A stretch of DNA of 64,000 nt from an uncultured Clostridia bacterium (GCA_945868505.1 CAMBLO010000005.1:41845-105844); one strand, 5' to 3'; shown: positions 25,441 to 34,355, counted from the first letter of the stretch. The notes: generated by a model from the sequence alone, not told the origin. Numbers and translations: made by a program.

Positions 25441-25470
25441 AGGCTGAACCGAAAGGTTCAGCCTTTTTCT
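25441..25470 (+). terminator. Terminator of the AT-rich two-gene unit
   Basis: AGGCTGAACC-GAAA-GGTTCAGCCT (25441-25464) followed by TTTTTC; perfect 10-bp stem with a GAAA loop. Confidence 0.88.
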
Positions 25471-25474
25471 ATGT

Positions 25475-25984
25475 CTAAAAATATGTTTTTTCCTCCCAAA
25501 GCACCACTTCTCCTGTTTCCAGAGATTTCTTCACATCAATGGTGCGTTGGTTTTTGCTGCCCTTATACCGCAGCTCCAAGGAGCGTTCCGCTAGCAGGAA
25601 AGGCCCGTCTACCAAAACATCGGTTTCTTTCAGCAGAGCGATTTTTTCGGGATCGTTTTCTTCCCAAAGGGCTTCCCAAGTATAGCCCGTATAGGTCCAG
25701 ACGTTTAGCCCTAATTTATGGGCGCCCTTTGCCAGTTCCGTGCAGGGAGCGGGCTGCATGAAAGGGTCACCGCCGGAAAGGGTGATGCCATCCAGCAGGG
25801 GATTTTCCGCCGCTGCCGCCAGAATATCTTCCGTATCTCCCCAAGAACCACCGTTAGGGTCATGGGTCTGGGGATTATGGCAGCCGGGGCAATGATGGGG
25901 GCAGCCCTGTGTAAATATGGTCAGGCGCAGGCCGGGGCCATCCACGATGGAATCCCCGGTAACGCCGCTGAGACTGATACGCAT
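25475..25984 (-). CDS. nrdG: Anaerobic NrdD-activating radical SAM enzyme
   Basis: A 169-residue glycyl-radical activase. The cluster motif CPHHCPGCHNPQTHD is the CxxxCxxC signature, followed by GITLSGGDPFMQP and VWTYTGYTWE, all typical of NrdG. It uses SAM to place the glycyl radical on NrdD. It lies one base after the nrdD stop codon and starts with ATG at 25984. Confidence 0.96.
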   Translation of the reverse strand: MRISLSGVTGDSIVDGPGLRLTIFTQGCPHHCPGCHNPQTHDPNGGSWGDTEDILAAAAENPLLDGITLSGGDPFMQPAPCTELAKGAHKLGLNVWTYTGYTWEALWEENDPEKIALLKETDVLVDGPFLLAERSLELRYKGSKNQRTIDVKKSLETGEVVLWEEKTYF

Positions 25985-25985
25985 A

Positions 25986-28334
25986 TTACTGTTCCTTTGC
26001 TTCTAATTTGACTTCGGTTACTACGGAATGTTTTACTCTGTCCCGTACCTCTGCCCGTTTTGCGTTGTTGAAACGATCCAGTGTGCCTACCAGATAGCCT
26101 GTGATACGGCGGATGCGCTGGAATCCGTATTCACCGTCGGTTTCTTTTCTGCCGCATTTGGGGCAGGTGTCACCGATGATGCCATTGTAGCCGCAGACAG
26201 GGTCACGGTCAACGGGGTGGTTGATGGAACCATAGCCGATGCCCTGAGATTTCATGTAGCGGATGACTTTTTCGAAAGCGTCCAGATTTGTGCTGGGGTC
26301 ACCGTCCAGTTCGATGTAGGTGATATGCCCCGCATTGGTCAGTGCATGATAAGGTGCTTCCAGCTGAATCTTCTTATAAGCGCTGATGGGGTAGTATACA
26401 GGGATATGGAAGCTGTTTGTATAATATTCTCTGTCGGTTACCCCTTCGATGGAGCCGAAGCGTTCTCTGTCTATACGAACGAAACGACCGGAAAGACCTT
26501 CGGCGGGGGTTGCCAGCAGGGTAAAGTTCATGTGGGTTTTTTGGGACAGATCGTCCATTCGTTTGCGCATATGGCTGATGATATCCAGACCAAGGTTCTG
26601 TGCCACTTCGCTTTCCCCGTGATGCACACCCAACAGGGCTTTCAGGGCTTCTGCCAGACCAATGAAGCCCACGGACAGGGTACCGTGTTTCAGCACTTCC
26701 CGCACTTCATCATCATAGTTCAGCTTTTCGCTGTCGATCCAAACGCCTTCGCCCATCAGGAAAGGATAGTTATGTACTTTTTTCTTCGCCTGAATTTCAA
26801 AACGTTCCAGAAGCTGGTCTACCACCAAGTCAATCTTTCTGTCCAGTTCTGTAAAGAACCAGTCGATGTTTTTATTTGCCAGAATAGCGATACGGGGCAG
26901 GTTGATGCTGGTGAAGCTCAGGTTGCCTCTGCCCAAAGTCACTTCTCTTTCGGGGTCGTTTACATTGCCGATGACACGGGTACGGCAGCCCATGTAAGCG
27001 ATTTCTGTTTCGGGATGGCCTTCTTTATAGTATTTCAGGTTGTAAGGGGCATCCTGGAAGGAGAAATTAGGGAACAATCTCTTGGCACTGACACGGCAGG
27101 CCAGCTTGAACAGGTCATAGTTGGGTTCGCCGGGGTTGAAGTTGATGCCTTCCTTGACACGGAAAATCTGGATGGGGAAGATGGCGGTTTCGCCATTGCC
27201 CAAGCCTGCTTCTGTTACCAGCAGCATATTTTTCATAATCATGCGGCCTTCTGTGGAGGTATCCATACCATAGTTGATGGAGGAGAAGGGTGTCTGGGCA
27301 CCGGCACGGCTGTGCATGGTGTTCAGGTTATGCAGCAGGGCTTCCATGGCCTGATACGTTGCTTTATCTGTTTCTTCTGTTGCCTTTTTTGCGGAGAAAG
27401 GCTGTACCTTTTCCAGAATTTCAGCGGGTATGCCTGCTTCCAGCAGCAGCGCTTTTTCTGCTTCGATATAAGCCTCGTTCTTGTCCAGTGTAGGAACCAG
27501 ACCCTGCTTTGACAGAGTTTTAAAGACTTCTTTGGCAGCTTCGGCATGTTCGGGGCTGTCCATCACTTCAATGAAGGAAGTCAGATTGGAACGATAGCGT
27601 TTTTTATAGGTTTTTGCAACGCCGGGAGCCAGACCATAATCGAAATTGCCAATGGACTGACCGCCATGCTGGTCGTTCTGGTTGGACTGGATGGCGATAC
27701 AAGCCAGAGATGCGTAGCTGGCGATATCGTTGGGTTCCCGCAGCACGCCATGGCCTGTGGAGAAGCCGCCTTTGAACAGCTTCGTTAGATCGATCTGACA
27801 GCAGGTGGTAGTCAGGGTATAGAAATCCAGGTCGTGGATATGGATGTCACCATTTCTGTGGGCTTCGGAATGGGCAGGATTCAGCACATAGCTTTCGTAG
27901 AAGTGCTTTGCCCCTTCGGAGCCGTATTTCAGCATGGAGCCCATGGCTGTGTTGCCGTCAATATTAGCGTTTTCTCGCTTGATGTCGCTGTCTGTAGCAT
28001 CTTTGTAGGTGATGTCCTCAAAGGTTTTCATCAGACGGTCGTTCATGTTCCGCACTCTGGTACGTTCCGCACGATACAGGATGTAGGCTTTCGCTGTGCG
28101 CACATAGCCGTGGTCGATGAGGACACGCTCCACGCTGTCCTGAATCTGTTCCACGGTGGGAGAAGTGATGCCTTCTGCTTCAAATTTGTTGGAAACCTCT
28201 TGCGCCAGATTCAGGCAGGTGGCATAGTCCTTTTTGCCTACCGTTGCTTCAAAGGCTTTTTCGATGGCACTGGCGATTTTGTTGATATCGAAATGAACGG
28301 TACGTCCGTCTCTTTTTTTGATGGTAGTGATCAT
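25986..28334 (-). CDS. nrdD: Anaerobic ribonucleoside-triphosphate reductase
   Basis: A 782-residue class III reductase converting NTP to dNTP under anaerobic conditions. It has an N-terminal ATP-cone (IKKRDGRTVHFDINKIASAI), active-site Cys-containing TTTCCQIDL and RTRVIGNVND regions, a C-terminal zinc site with CGYNGIIGDTCPKCGR, and the glycyl radical loop RRITGYLVGTLDRFN near residue 758. Full length, no lesion. It is co-transcribed with nrdG and repressed, by inference, through NrdR boxes in its promoter. Confidence 0.97.
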   Translation of the reverse strand: MITTIKKRDGRTVHFDINKIASAIEKAFEATVGKKDYATCLNLAQEVSNKFEAEGITSPTVEQIQDSVERVLIDHGYVRTAKAYILYRAERTRVRNMNDRLMKTFEDITYKDATDSDIKRENANIDGNTAMGSMLKYGSEGAKHFYESYVLNPAHSEAHRNGDIHIHDLDFYTLTTTCCQIDLTKLFKGGFSTGHGVLREPNDIASYASLACIAIQSNQNDQHGGQSIGNFDYGLAPGVAKTYKKRYRSNLTSFIEVMDSPEHAEAAKEVFKTLSKQGLVPTLDKNEAYIEAEKALLLEAGIPAEILEKVQPFSAKKATEETDKATYQAMEALLHNLNTMHSRAGAQTPFSSINYGMDTSTEGRMIMKNMLLVTEAGLGNGETAIFPIQIFRVKEGINFNPGEPNYDLFKLACRVSAKRLFPNFSFQDAPYNLKYYKEGHPETEIAYMGCRTRVIGNVNDPEREVTLGRGNLSFTSINLPRIAILANKNIDWFFTELDRKIDLVVDQLLERFEIQAKKKVHNYPFLMGEGVWIDSEKLNYDDEVREVLKHGTLSVGFIGLAEALKALLGVHHGESEVAQNLGLDIISHMRKRMDDLSQKTHMNFTLLATPAEGLSGRFVRIDRERFGSIEGVTDREYYTNSFHIPVYYPISAYKKIQLEAPYHALTNAGHITYIELDGDPSTNLDAFEKVIRYMKSQGIGYGSINHPVDRDPVCGYNGIIGDTCPKCGRKETDGEYGFQRIRRITGYLVGTLDRFNNAKRAEVRDRVKHSVVTEVKLEAKEQ

Positions 28335-28404
28335 TCTTCTTCCCTCTTTCTTTATTTTCCCTTGCTGTATCCCAATTTTCCCTTGTTTTTGTTTCGAACA
28401 AAAA

Positions 28405-28451
28405 ACACAATATCTAGTCTGTTATGAAAAATGAAAGTATATATATTGTAT
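28405..28451 (-). promoter_or_regulatory. Tandem NrdR boxes at nrdD
   Basis: Box 1 ACACAATATCTAGTCT (28405-28420) and box 2 AGTATATATATTGTAT (28436-28451) start 31 bases apart, three helical turns, as in known NrdR operators. Box 2 covers the -10 element and box 1 lies just past the transcription start, so binding would block initiation. Confidence 0.8.
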
Positions 28452-28473
28452 GGCATATTGAGGAGAGCGTCAA
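28445..28473 (-). promoter_or_regulatory. nrdDG promoter
   Basis: On the minus strand TTGACG (28468-28473), 17 bases, TACAAT (28445-28450). Transcription should begin near 28438 and give a leader of about 105 bases. Confidence 0.78.
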
Positions 28474-28582
28474 GGGGAACAGAGCAAAAAGATGAATTTT
28501 ATCAGAATGACGAAAGGTAGCCTGTGGACGGGCATTTTTCGCATAAAATAGAAAAGAATTACCAAAAATGGAGGGGAAAAGC

Positions 28583-28852
28583 ATGAAATGGGAAAGATTT
28601 TCCAGCCTGCAGGAAAAAGAGGTTATCAATATCTGCGATGGGAAACGGCTGGGGTGCGTCTGTGATTTGGAGTTGGATATCGTGACGGGAAAGATCTGCA
28701 CCCTTGTCATCCCGGAGGATGGAGGCAAGTGGAATTTTTTCGGAAAGGAACGGGCATTTTTCGTCCCGTGGCGGTGTATTCGCCGCATCGGGGATGATAT
28801 CATACTGGTGGAAGTAGATGGGGATGATATCCTTCGAACGGATGAAGAGTAA
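28583..28852 (+). CDS. YlmC/YmxH family PRC-barrel sporulation protein
   Basis: An 89-residue protein with a PRC-barrel-like fold: KEVINICDGKRLGCVCDLELD, ICTLVIPE and FVPWRCIRRIGDDIILVEV follow the YlmC/YmxH pattern. In Bacillus these small proteins are linked to sporulation, with no defined activity. The ATG at 28583 follows GGAGGGG. Its end abuts the NrdR box of nrdR. Confidence 0.88.
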   Translation: MKWERFSSLQEKEVINICDGKRLGCVCDLELDIVTGKICTLVIPEDGGKWNFFGKERAFFVPWRCIRRIGDDIILVEVDGDDILRTDEE

Positions 28853-28904
28853 CACAAGATATAGTGTTTGAGGTGTTGACCTGTGGACATTTCTCCTTTA
28901 TACT
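28852..28904 (+). promoter_or_regulatory. nrdR promoter with NrdR box
   Basis: The NrdR box ACACAAGATATAGTGT (28852-28867) is almost perfectly palindromic and overlaps the stop of the YlmC-like gene. It is followed by TTGACC (28876-28881), 17 bases and TATACT (28899-28904). No second box is seen 31 bases away. Autoregulation is inferred. Confidence 0.82.
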
Positions 28905-28945
28905 GAAAATAAAATAATGATGTAAACTTAAGGGAGGAATCCGCC

Positions 28946-29410
28946 TTGAAATGTCCTTTTTGCAATAATAATGATACAAAAGTCATCGATTCCCGGGGAC
29001 AGGATGATAATTCCGTCATCCGCCGCCGCCGCGTCTGCGAAAGCTGCGGCAAACGCTTCACTACTTATGAACGGATCGATATGATTCCCATTACCGTCAT
29101 TAAAAGCGATGGCACCAGAGAGATTTTCGATAAGAGCAAGGTTATGAATGGCATTATGAAATCCTGCAACAAACGCCCCGTCACAGCCCAGCAGATTCAG
29201 GATTTAGTGGACGATATCGAAAACACCCTCATGGGCACCGGCGAAAGAGAAGTGGAAAGCAAACAGATTGGCAACATGGTCATGGACAGATTGAAGGAAG
29301 TGGACGAAGTGGCCTATGTGCGTTTTGCTTCTGTGTATCGCCAGTTTAAGGATATCAATACTTTCATCGATGAGCTGGAAAAGCTCCTCATCGAAAAAAA
29401 ACAGGGGTGA
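28946..29410 (+). CDS. nrdR: Transcriptional repressor NrdR
   Basis: A 154-residue regulator of ribonucleotide reductase genes. The zinc ribbon is CPFCNNNDTKVIDSR with CESCGKRFTTYER, followed by an ATP-cone (IKSDGTREIFDKSKVMNGIM) that senses ATP/dATP. The start is TTG at 28946 after GGGAGGAA, which gives the usual MKCPFC N-terminus. Its boxes are found both here and upstream of nrdD, so the regulator and target are close neighbours. Confidence 0.96.
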   Translation: MKCPFCNNNDTKVIDSRGQDDNSVIRRRRVCESCGKRFTTYERIDMIPITVIKSDGTREIFDKSKVMNGIMKSCNKRPVTAQQIQDLVDDIENTLMGTGEREVESKQIGNMVMDRLKEVDEVAYVRFASVYRQFKDINTFIDELEKLLIEKKQG

Positions 29411-29414
29411 TTTC

Positions 29415-29690
29415 ATGGCAGAGCAGAAAACGAAAGCATTATTTACCTGTACCGAAGCTGGCTATGATGCTGCCATCGGCATTATGGAGTTATATCGCAA
29501 AAGCGGGATGCAGGCTTTTTTCTATGGCATTGCTGAGGAAAAAGACCTGATCTCCTTGGGCAAAACCAATGGAATGACCCATGTACTGCATTTTTTGGAC
29601 GGGGAAAACCTGAAGCTGGTGAGCATCAGCGACGAAATGGGCGGCTTTACGGTGGATATCACAGTAAACGATCTGATTTTGCCAAAATAA
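29415..29690 (+). CDS. Unknown small protein after nrdR
   Basis: A 91-residue protein, ATG at 29415, four bases after nrdR and likely in its operon. The order of strands and helices (KALFTCTEAGYDAAIGIMEL, QAFFYGIAEEKDLISLGK, THVLHFLDGENLKLVSI) resembles the anticodon-binding fold of HisS/HisZ-type proteins, but the match is only by eye. No signal peptide or membrane segment. Function unknown. Confidence 0.6.
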   Translation: MAEQKTKALFTCTEAGYDAAIGIMELYRKSGMQAFFYGIAEEKDLISLGKTNGMTHVLHFLDGENLKLVSISDEMGGFTVDITVNDLILPK

Positions 29691-29783
29691 AAAGATTTTT
29701 TTGAGACAGGCAAGAAACACCAAAATACCTCATAGGATAGGATTGTAACAAAAAACTCTCTTATCTTAAGGAGGTATTTTATT

Positions 29784-29978
29784 ATGTGTGGATTTGGTTG
29801 TGGTAACGAAAGTAGCATCATTTGGATCATCATCCTGCTGTGCCTGTGCGGTAACCATGACGGCTGCGACAACAACTGGGGCGATGGCAACTTCTCCTGG
29901 ATCTGGATCCTGATCCTGCTGTTCTGCTGCTGCGGCAACAACAACAATCGGATTGGCAACAACTGCGGTTCTTGCTAA
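29784..29978 (+). CDS. High-cysteine small protein with two repeated hydrophobic segments
   Basis: A 64-residue protein with 10 Cys. Two related units are visible: SIIWIIILLCLCGN (residues 11-24) and FSWIWILILLFCCCGN (37-52), each an Ile/Trp/Leu stretch ending in clustered Cys and Asn/Gly. The ATG follows TAAGGAGG. It recalls the short Cys- and Gly-rich proteins of clostridia sometimes annotated as chorion-class high-cysteine or spore-coat proteins. A role at the spore surface or membrane is possible but unproved. Confidence 0.7.
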   Translation: MCGFGCGNESSIIWIIILLCLCGNHDGCDNNWGDGNFSWIWILILLFCCCGNNNNRIGNNCGSC

Positions 29979-30047
29979 TGAGTGAGGAGGGCTCTCGCAT
30001 TTTGCGGGAGCCTGTCTCATTTTGCGGAAAGAAATTCTGAATGGGGG

Positions 30048-30084
30048 CACCTCTCCTTTTAAAATGAAGGAGAGGTGATTTTTT
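30048..30084 (+). terminator. Terminator hairpin that contains the next gene's ribosome binding site
   Basis: CACCTCTCCTT (30048-30058) pairs fully with AAGGAGAGGTG (30067-30077), loop of eight bases, followed by ATTTTTT and then directly the ATG at 30085. The 3' arm is the only Shine-Dalgarno-like sequence for that gene. An additional GGCTCTCGCA/TGCGGGAGCC stem stands at about 29990-30012. Confidence 0.8.
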
Positions 30085-30657
30085 ATGTTGGAAAGAAGAA
30101 AAAAGGAAAATCAGGTGCGCTACTGGATTGAAGCAGAACGGGAGCGGCTTTCTCAGCGGGCATACGCCTATGAGGATGCCTTTCTGGCTTCCTTTTATGC
30201 CCAATGTGCCGAAAGCACTGCTGCCGATGCCCACGAGGTCTTTTTGGAAACGCCCCTGACCTTCAATTATTTTCGGGAAAATCTGGACAGGCTGGATGAG
30301 GAGGGTATCTGCCGCTTCTTCAAGCTGGCTGCCATCCATCATACCATCCGTATCGTCCGCCGCAGGAAAAAGGAACTGGATTGGGCACCGATGAAAACAG
30401 CCATGGCGGAGATTTATGAACTGGAAGAAAGGGAAACAGAACTGGCGGAGCTGCTGCATCAATGTGCCAGCCTGTACCAGAGTGGCTTTCAGGAACTATT
30501 CCATAAGACCACGGCAAGGTATCTCTTTGGCGACCGAGTGCTGTCTGGTTTTTCCTTCGCATTTATCGGGAATTTCTGGTATAATTCCTATAGTAGTTTT
30601 ATGGGCTCCTTTACGGGCTATGTGCCCTTTCATATTCGGCTGAAACGGGCCCAGTAA
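30085..30657 (+). CDS. Unknown helical protein upstream of addA
   Basis: A 190-residue, mainly helical protein rich in Glu, Arg and Ala with no recognised motif (KENQVRYWIEAERERLSQRA, IRIVRRRKKELDW, ELEERETELAELLHQC). The last 35 residues are aromatic (FAFIGNFWYNSYSSFMGSF) and could touch membrane. It lies directly before addA, where addB would be expected, but it has no helicase or nuclease motif and is far too short to be AddB. Confidence 0.6.
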   Translation: MLERRKKENQVRYWIEAERERLSQRAYAYEDAFLASFYAQCAESTAADAHEVFLETPLTFNYFRENLDRLDEEGICRFFKLAAIHHTIRIVRRRKKELDWAPMKTAMAEIYELEERETELAELLHQCASLYQSGFQELFHKTTARYLFGDRVLSGFSFAFIGNFWYNSYSSFMGSFTGYVPFHIRLKRAQ

Positions 30658-30680
30658 AGGGGATGCGAGGAGGAACAGGC

Positions 30681-33600
30681 ATGGCAAACAAATGGACAGA
30701 CCAACAGATACAGGCCATTGAGGCAAGGGACAGCGATCTGCTCATCGCTGCGGCGGCGGGCAGCGGCAAAACGGCGGTTTTGGTGGAACGCATCATCACC
30801 CGTATTCTGGAAGAGGAGCAGGAAATTGACCGCCTGCTGGTGGTGACCTTTACCAAGGCGGCAGCATCGGAAATGAGCCAGCGCATCGGCGCAGCCATTG
30901 CTAAAAAGCTGGAAACCGACCCCAATAACCTCCATCTGCAAAATCAGATGGCTTTTTTGCCCCGTGCGGATATCAAGACCATCCATGCCTTTTGTTTGCA
31001 GGTCATCAAGGAATACTATCATATTTTGGAGATTGACCCCGCCGTTCGTACCGCTGACCCGGCGGAAATCAAGCTGCTCCAAAAGGAAGTGCTGGAGGAG
31101 CTGTTTGAAAATTTGTATGCTGAGGAAAGTAATCAGTGGTTTTTTGACCTGTTGGAAACCTTCTCCACCTCTACCAAGGATACCCCTTTGCGGGAACTGG
31201 TTTTGGATACCTATACCTTTGCCCAAGGCAGCCCCCATCCCGAGGCCCTTTTGGAGGAAATGGCAGAGGGCTTCTATTTAGAAGAAGGAAAGACTGTAGA
31301 CCATTGCCTTTGGTTCCCCATGATTCGGCAGGGGGCGGAAACCTCCTTGGAGTATGCCGTTTATCAACTGGAAAAGGCGTATTTTATGGCGGATGAAGGG
31401 GAATTTGGCGGATACCATAAGCTGCTGAAAAACGAAGTGGTTATGCTGAAAAATTTGCAGGAGGCTCTGCAGAAACCCTATGCCGATTGGCGGCTGGCTT
31501 ATCTTGCCATTGATTTTGCCCGTCTGCCTGCCTACCGTGGGCAGGAAAAGGAACGGGCGGAGCGCATCAAAGCATTGCGGAATGAAGCCAAGGATGCTGT
31601 CAAAAAGCTGGGGGAAGTCTATTTTGCTTATAGCCCCGAACATCAGGCAGAGCTGGTGCGAAAGCTGCACCCCATTGCAAAGAGCCTGTTCCGCTTGACA
31701 AAACTGTTTATGGATGCCTTTGGGGCGGCAAAACGGGAAAAAAATATCATCGACTTTAACGATTATGAGCATTTTGCCCTGAAAATCCTGCTGAACGAGG
31801 ATGGTACGCCCACCGAGGCGGCGGCAGAGCTGCATGGGCGGTATGATGAAATTATGATTGACGAATATCAGGACAGTAATATCGTGCAGGAACTGGTGCT
31901 TTCGGCGGTTTCCGGGGAATCCATCGGGCAGAATAACCGATTTATGGTCGGGGATGTGAAGCAGAGCATCTATCGTTTCCGTCAGGCCATGCCGGAGCTG
32001 TTCAATGCAAAATATCAGCGATACCCTGCCACCACAGGCTGGAAGGAGCGGAAAATCATTCTTTCCAAAAACTTCCGCAGCAGAAAAAATATATTGGATG
32101 GGGTGAATTTCATCTTCCGCCAGATTATGCAGCGGGATTTGGGGGATATCGCATACGATGCCGAAGCGGCCCTCTATGAGGGCGCACCCTTTCCCCCCTG
32201 CGAGGGGCCCCATGGCGGTGCCAATGAAATTCTGCTGATTGAAACAGCGGAGCAGGCCGATTCTGAATTGTCAGAAGAATTGCAGGAATTGGACAGACGG
32301 CAGGTGGAAGCCACTGCCATTGCTGCCCGCATTCGGGAATTGATGGACAGCGGCTATCAGGTTTTGGACAAGAAAACGGGGGAATATCGCCCTCTGCGCT
32401 ATGGGGATATCGCCATCCTGCTCAGAACCATGAAAAACTGGGGCAGTGTGCTGGATGATGTTTTCGGCAGAGAAGGGATGCCCTATTATGCGGAAACGGC
32501 TGAGGGCTATTTCGATGTGCCCGAAGTGGAGACCATGCTCCATATCCTTCGCCTGATTGATAACCCCCGACAGGATATTCCTCTCCTTTCCATCCTCCAT
32601 TCGCCTATCTATGGGCTCAGCGCCGATGAACTGATGCAGGTGCGCTTAGGGGGCGGCAAGGGTGCCTATTATGACTGTATGCACCTCTATTTGCAGGAGG
32701 GGGAAAATGAGGAACTGCGGGGCAAGCTGTCTGCCTTTTTCGGAGACTTGGAAAGCTGGCGCAGACAGATGCGGGATTTATCTCTCCATGAGCTTTTGCG
32801 CCTGCTTTATAGGGAAACGGGCTATTATGATTACTTAGGCATGACGGCAGGGGGCGCCCTACGGCAGGCGAATCTGCGGCTTCTCTTGGAAAAGGCGGAG
32901 CAGTATGAAAAGGGCAGCCATAAGGGCTTGTTCTATTTCATCCGTTATGTGGAGGATATGAAAACGGCGGAGGCGGAAACGGCTTCTGCCAAGCTGCCCA
33001 CGGAAAGCGAGGAGCGGATTCATGTGATGACCATTCATAAGAGCAAGGGTCTGGAATTCCCCGTGGTATTCGTTTCCGATATGGGCAAAAATTTCAATGA
33101 AATGGATTCCCGCAGTGCCGTTATTTTCCACCAGAAATGGGGCTGCGGCATGGACTATACGGATATCGAAAAACGGGTGGTATACCGCACCTTGGCTAAG
33201 CGGGCATTGGCGGAGGCCATCAAAGAGGAAAACTTGGCGGAGGAAATCCGTGTGCTTTATGTCGCTCTGACCCGTGCCAAGGAAAAGCTCATCCTGACGG
33301 GGACAGTGAAGGATTTTGGAAAGGCTTTCTGGAAATGGAACGCCATTGCCGATTGCCAGACGGAATCCCTCCCTGTTTCCCGCCTGCGGAGAGCCCGCAG
33401 CTATTTGGATTGGGTGATGCCTGCTATCCTGCGCCACCCTGCGGGAGCGGAGGCTGCGGAGGCGTTTTTGACAGAGGAGGGCTTTGGGGAAACAGAACCC
33501 CTTCTTTTTGCAGGGGAGACTTCCCTTTGGGATATTCGCTTGCGGAATCGGGAGGAAACGCTCTTGGGTGTTTCTCAGGAGCAGAAGCAGGCAGAGGAAC

Positions 33601-34346
33601 AGAAAAACTATTTCCAAAGCTGGGAAAGCCCCAAGGAAATGACGGAGCAGCGGGAAAACGTATTCCGCATCCTCAGTTGGCAGTATCCCCACGGCAAGGA
33701 AACAAAGCTGCCGTCGAAGCTTTCTATTTCGGAAATCAAACGGAAATATCAGGAGGAAATGACGGGGGAAGTGGTAACATCCACACATAAGGAAATCAGA
33801 TTGCCCGATTGGGAAGAAAAAACCGCAGTCCACGGGGCACAACTGGGTACTGCCATGCATACCTTGTTGGAAGAAGCCGACCTGCGGCAGGAATACGACA
33901 GGGAAAAAATCGAAGCCTTGGCGGCGGAACTGGTGCGAAAGGGCAGGCTGACAGAGGAAGAAGCCAAGGCCCTGCGGAAAAAGGAACTGCTGCAATTTTT
34001 CCGTTCCCCTCTGGCACAGCGGATGCGGAAAGCCGACCACATTGAAACGGAACGCACCTTTTCCCTGCTGATGCAGCCGAAAGAGTTGTTCTTCGGAGCA
34101 GACTATCAGGATGTGACAGACCAGATATTGGTGAATGGTATCATCGACTGCTATTTCATTGAAAACAATGAAGTTGTCCTCCTTGACTACAAAAGCGACA
34201 GAGTATATGATGAGGAGGAATTGAAGGGCCGTTACCATATCCAGCTGGAGCTGTATCGGACAGCACTGGAGCGGGCCCTTGGTCTGGTGGTGAAGGAGAC
34301 CTATCTCTATTCCTTTGCCATGGGCAGGGCGATTTTGTTGGACTAA
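30681..34346 (+). CDS. addA: ATP-dependent helicase/nuclease subunit A
   Basis: A 1221-residue UvrD-like helicase with nuclease domain for double-strand break repair. Helicase motifs seen: AAAAGSGKT, TFTKAAASEM, DEYQDSN, VGDVKQSIYRFR, SKNFRSR, TIHKSKGLEFPVVFVSDMG and VLYVALTRAKEKL. The C-terminal RecB nuclease motif is intact (GTAMHTLLEEA, NGIIDCYF, LLDYKSDR, YHIQLELY). The ATG at 30681 follows GCGAGGAGG. AddA normally works with AddB, which is not in the window. Confidence 0.95.
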   Translation: MANKWTDQQIQAIEARDSDLLIAAAAGSGKTAVLVERIITRILEEEQEIDRLLVVTFTKAAASEMSQRIGAAIAKKLETDPNNLHLQNQMAFLPRADIKTIHAFCLQVIKEYYHILEIDPAVRTADPAEIKLLQKEVLEELFENLYAEESNQWFFDLLETFSTSTKDTPLRELVLDTYTFAQGSPHPEALLEEMAEGFYLEEGKTVDHCLWFPMIRQGAETSLEYAVYQLEKAYFMADEGEFGGYHKLLKNEVVMLKNLQEALQKPYADWRLAYLAIDFARLPAYRGQEKERAERIKALRNEAKDAVKKLGEVYFAYSPEHQAELVRKLHPIAKSLFRLTKLFMDAFGAAKREKNIIDFNDYEHFALKILLNEDGTPTEAAAELHGRYDEIMIDEYQDSNIVQELVLSAVSGESIGQNNRFMVGDVKQSIYRFRQAMPELFNAKYQRYPATTGWKERKIILSKNFRSRKNILDGVNFIFRQIMQRDLGDIAYDAEAALYEGAPFPPCEGPHGGANEILLIETAEQADSELSEELQELDRRQVEATAIAARIRELMDSGYQVLDKKTGEYRPLRYGDIAILLRTMKNWGSVLDDVFGREGMPYYAETAEGYFDVPEVETMLHILRLIDNPRQDIPLLSILHSPIYGLSADELMQVRLGGGKGAYYDCMHLYLQEGENEELRGKLSAFFGDLESWRRQMRDLSLHELLRLLYRETGYYDYLGMTAGGALRQANLRLLLEKAEQYEKGSHKGLFYFIRYVEDMKTAEAETASAKLPTESEERIHVMTIHKSKGLEFPVVFVSDMGKNFNEMDSRSAVIFHQKWGCGMDYTDIEKRVVYRTLAKRALAEAIKEENLAEEIRVLYVALTRAKEKLILTGTVKDFGKAFWKWNAIADCQTESLPVSRLRRARSYLDWVMPAILRHPAGAEAAEAFLTEEGFGETEPLLFAGETSLWDIRLRNREETLLGVSQEQKQAEEQKNYFQSWESPKEMTEQRENVFRILSWQYPHGKETKLPSKLSISEIKRKYQEEMTGEVVTSTHKEIRLPDWEEKTAVHGAQLGTAMHTLLEEADLRQEYDREKIEALAAELVRKGRLTEEEAKALRKKELLQFFRSPLAQRMRKADHIETERTFSLLMQPKELFFGADYQDVTDQILVNGIIDCYFIENNEVVLLDYKSDRVYDEEELKGRYHIQLELYRTALERALGLVVKETYLYSFAMGRAILLD

Positions 34347-34355
34347 GAGGTGGAA

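Noticed and set aside
26028..27512. 494-codon plus-strand frame
   Set aside because: Antisense to nrdD, which has complete family motifs.
32859..34238. 459-codon minus-strand frame
   Set aside because: Antisense to the addA nuclease region.
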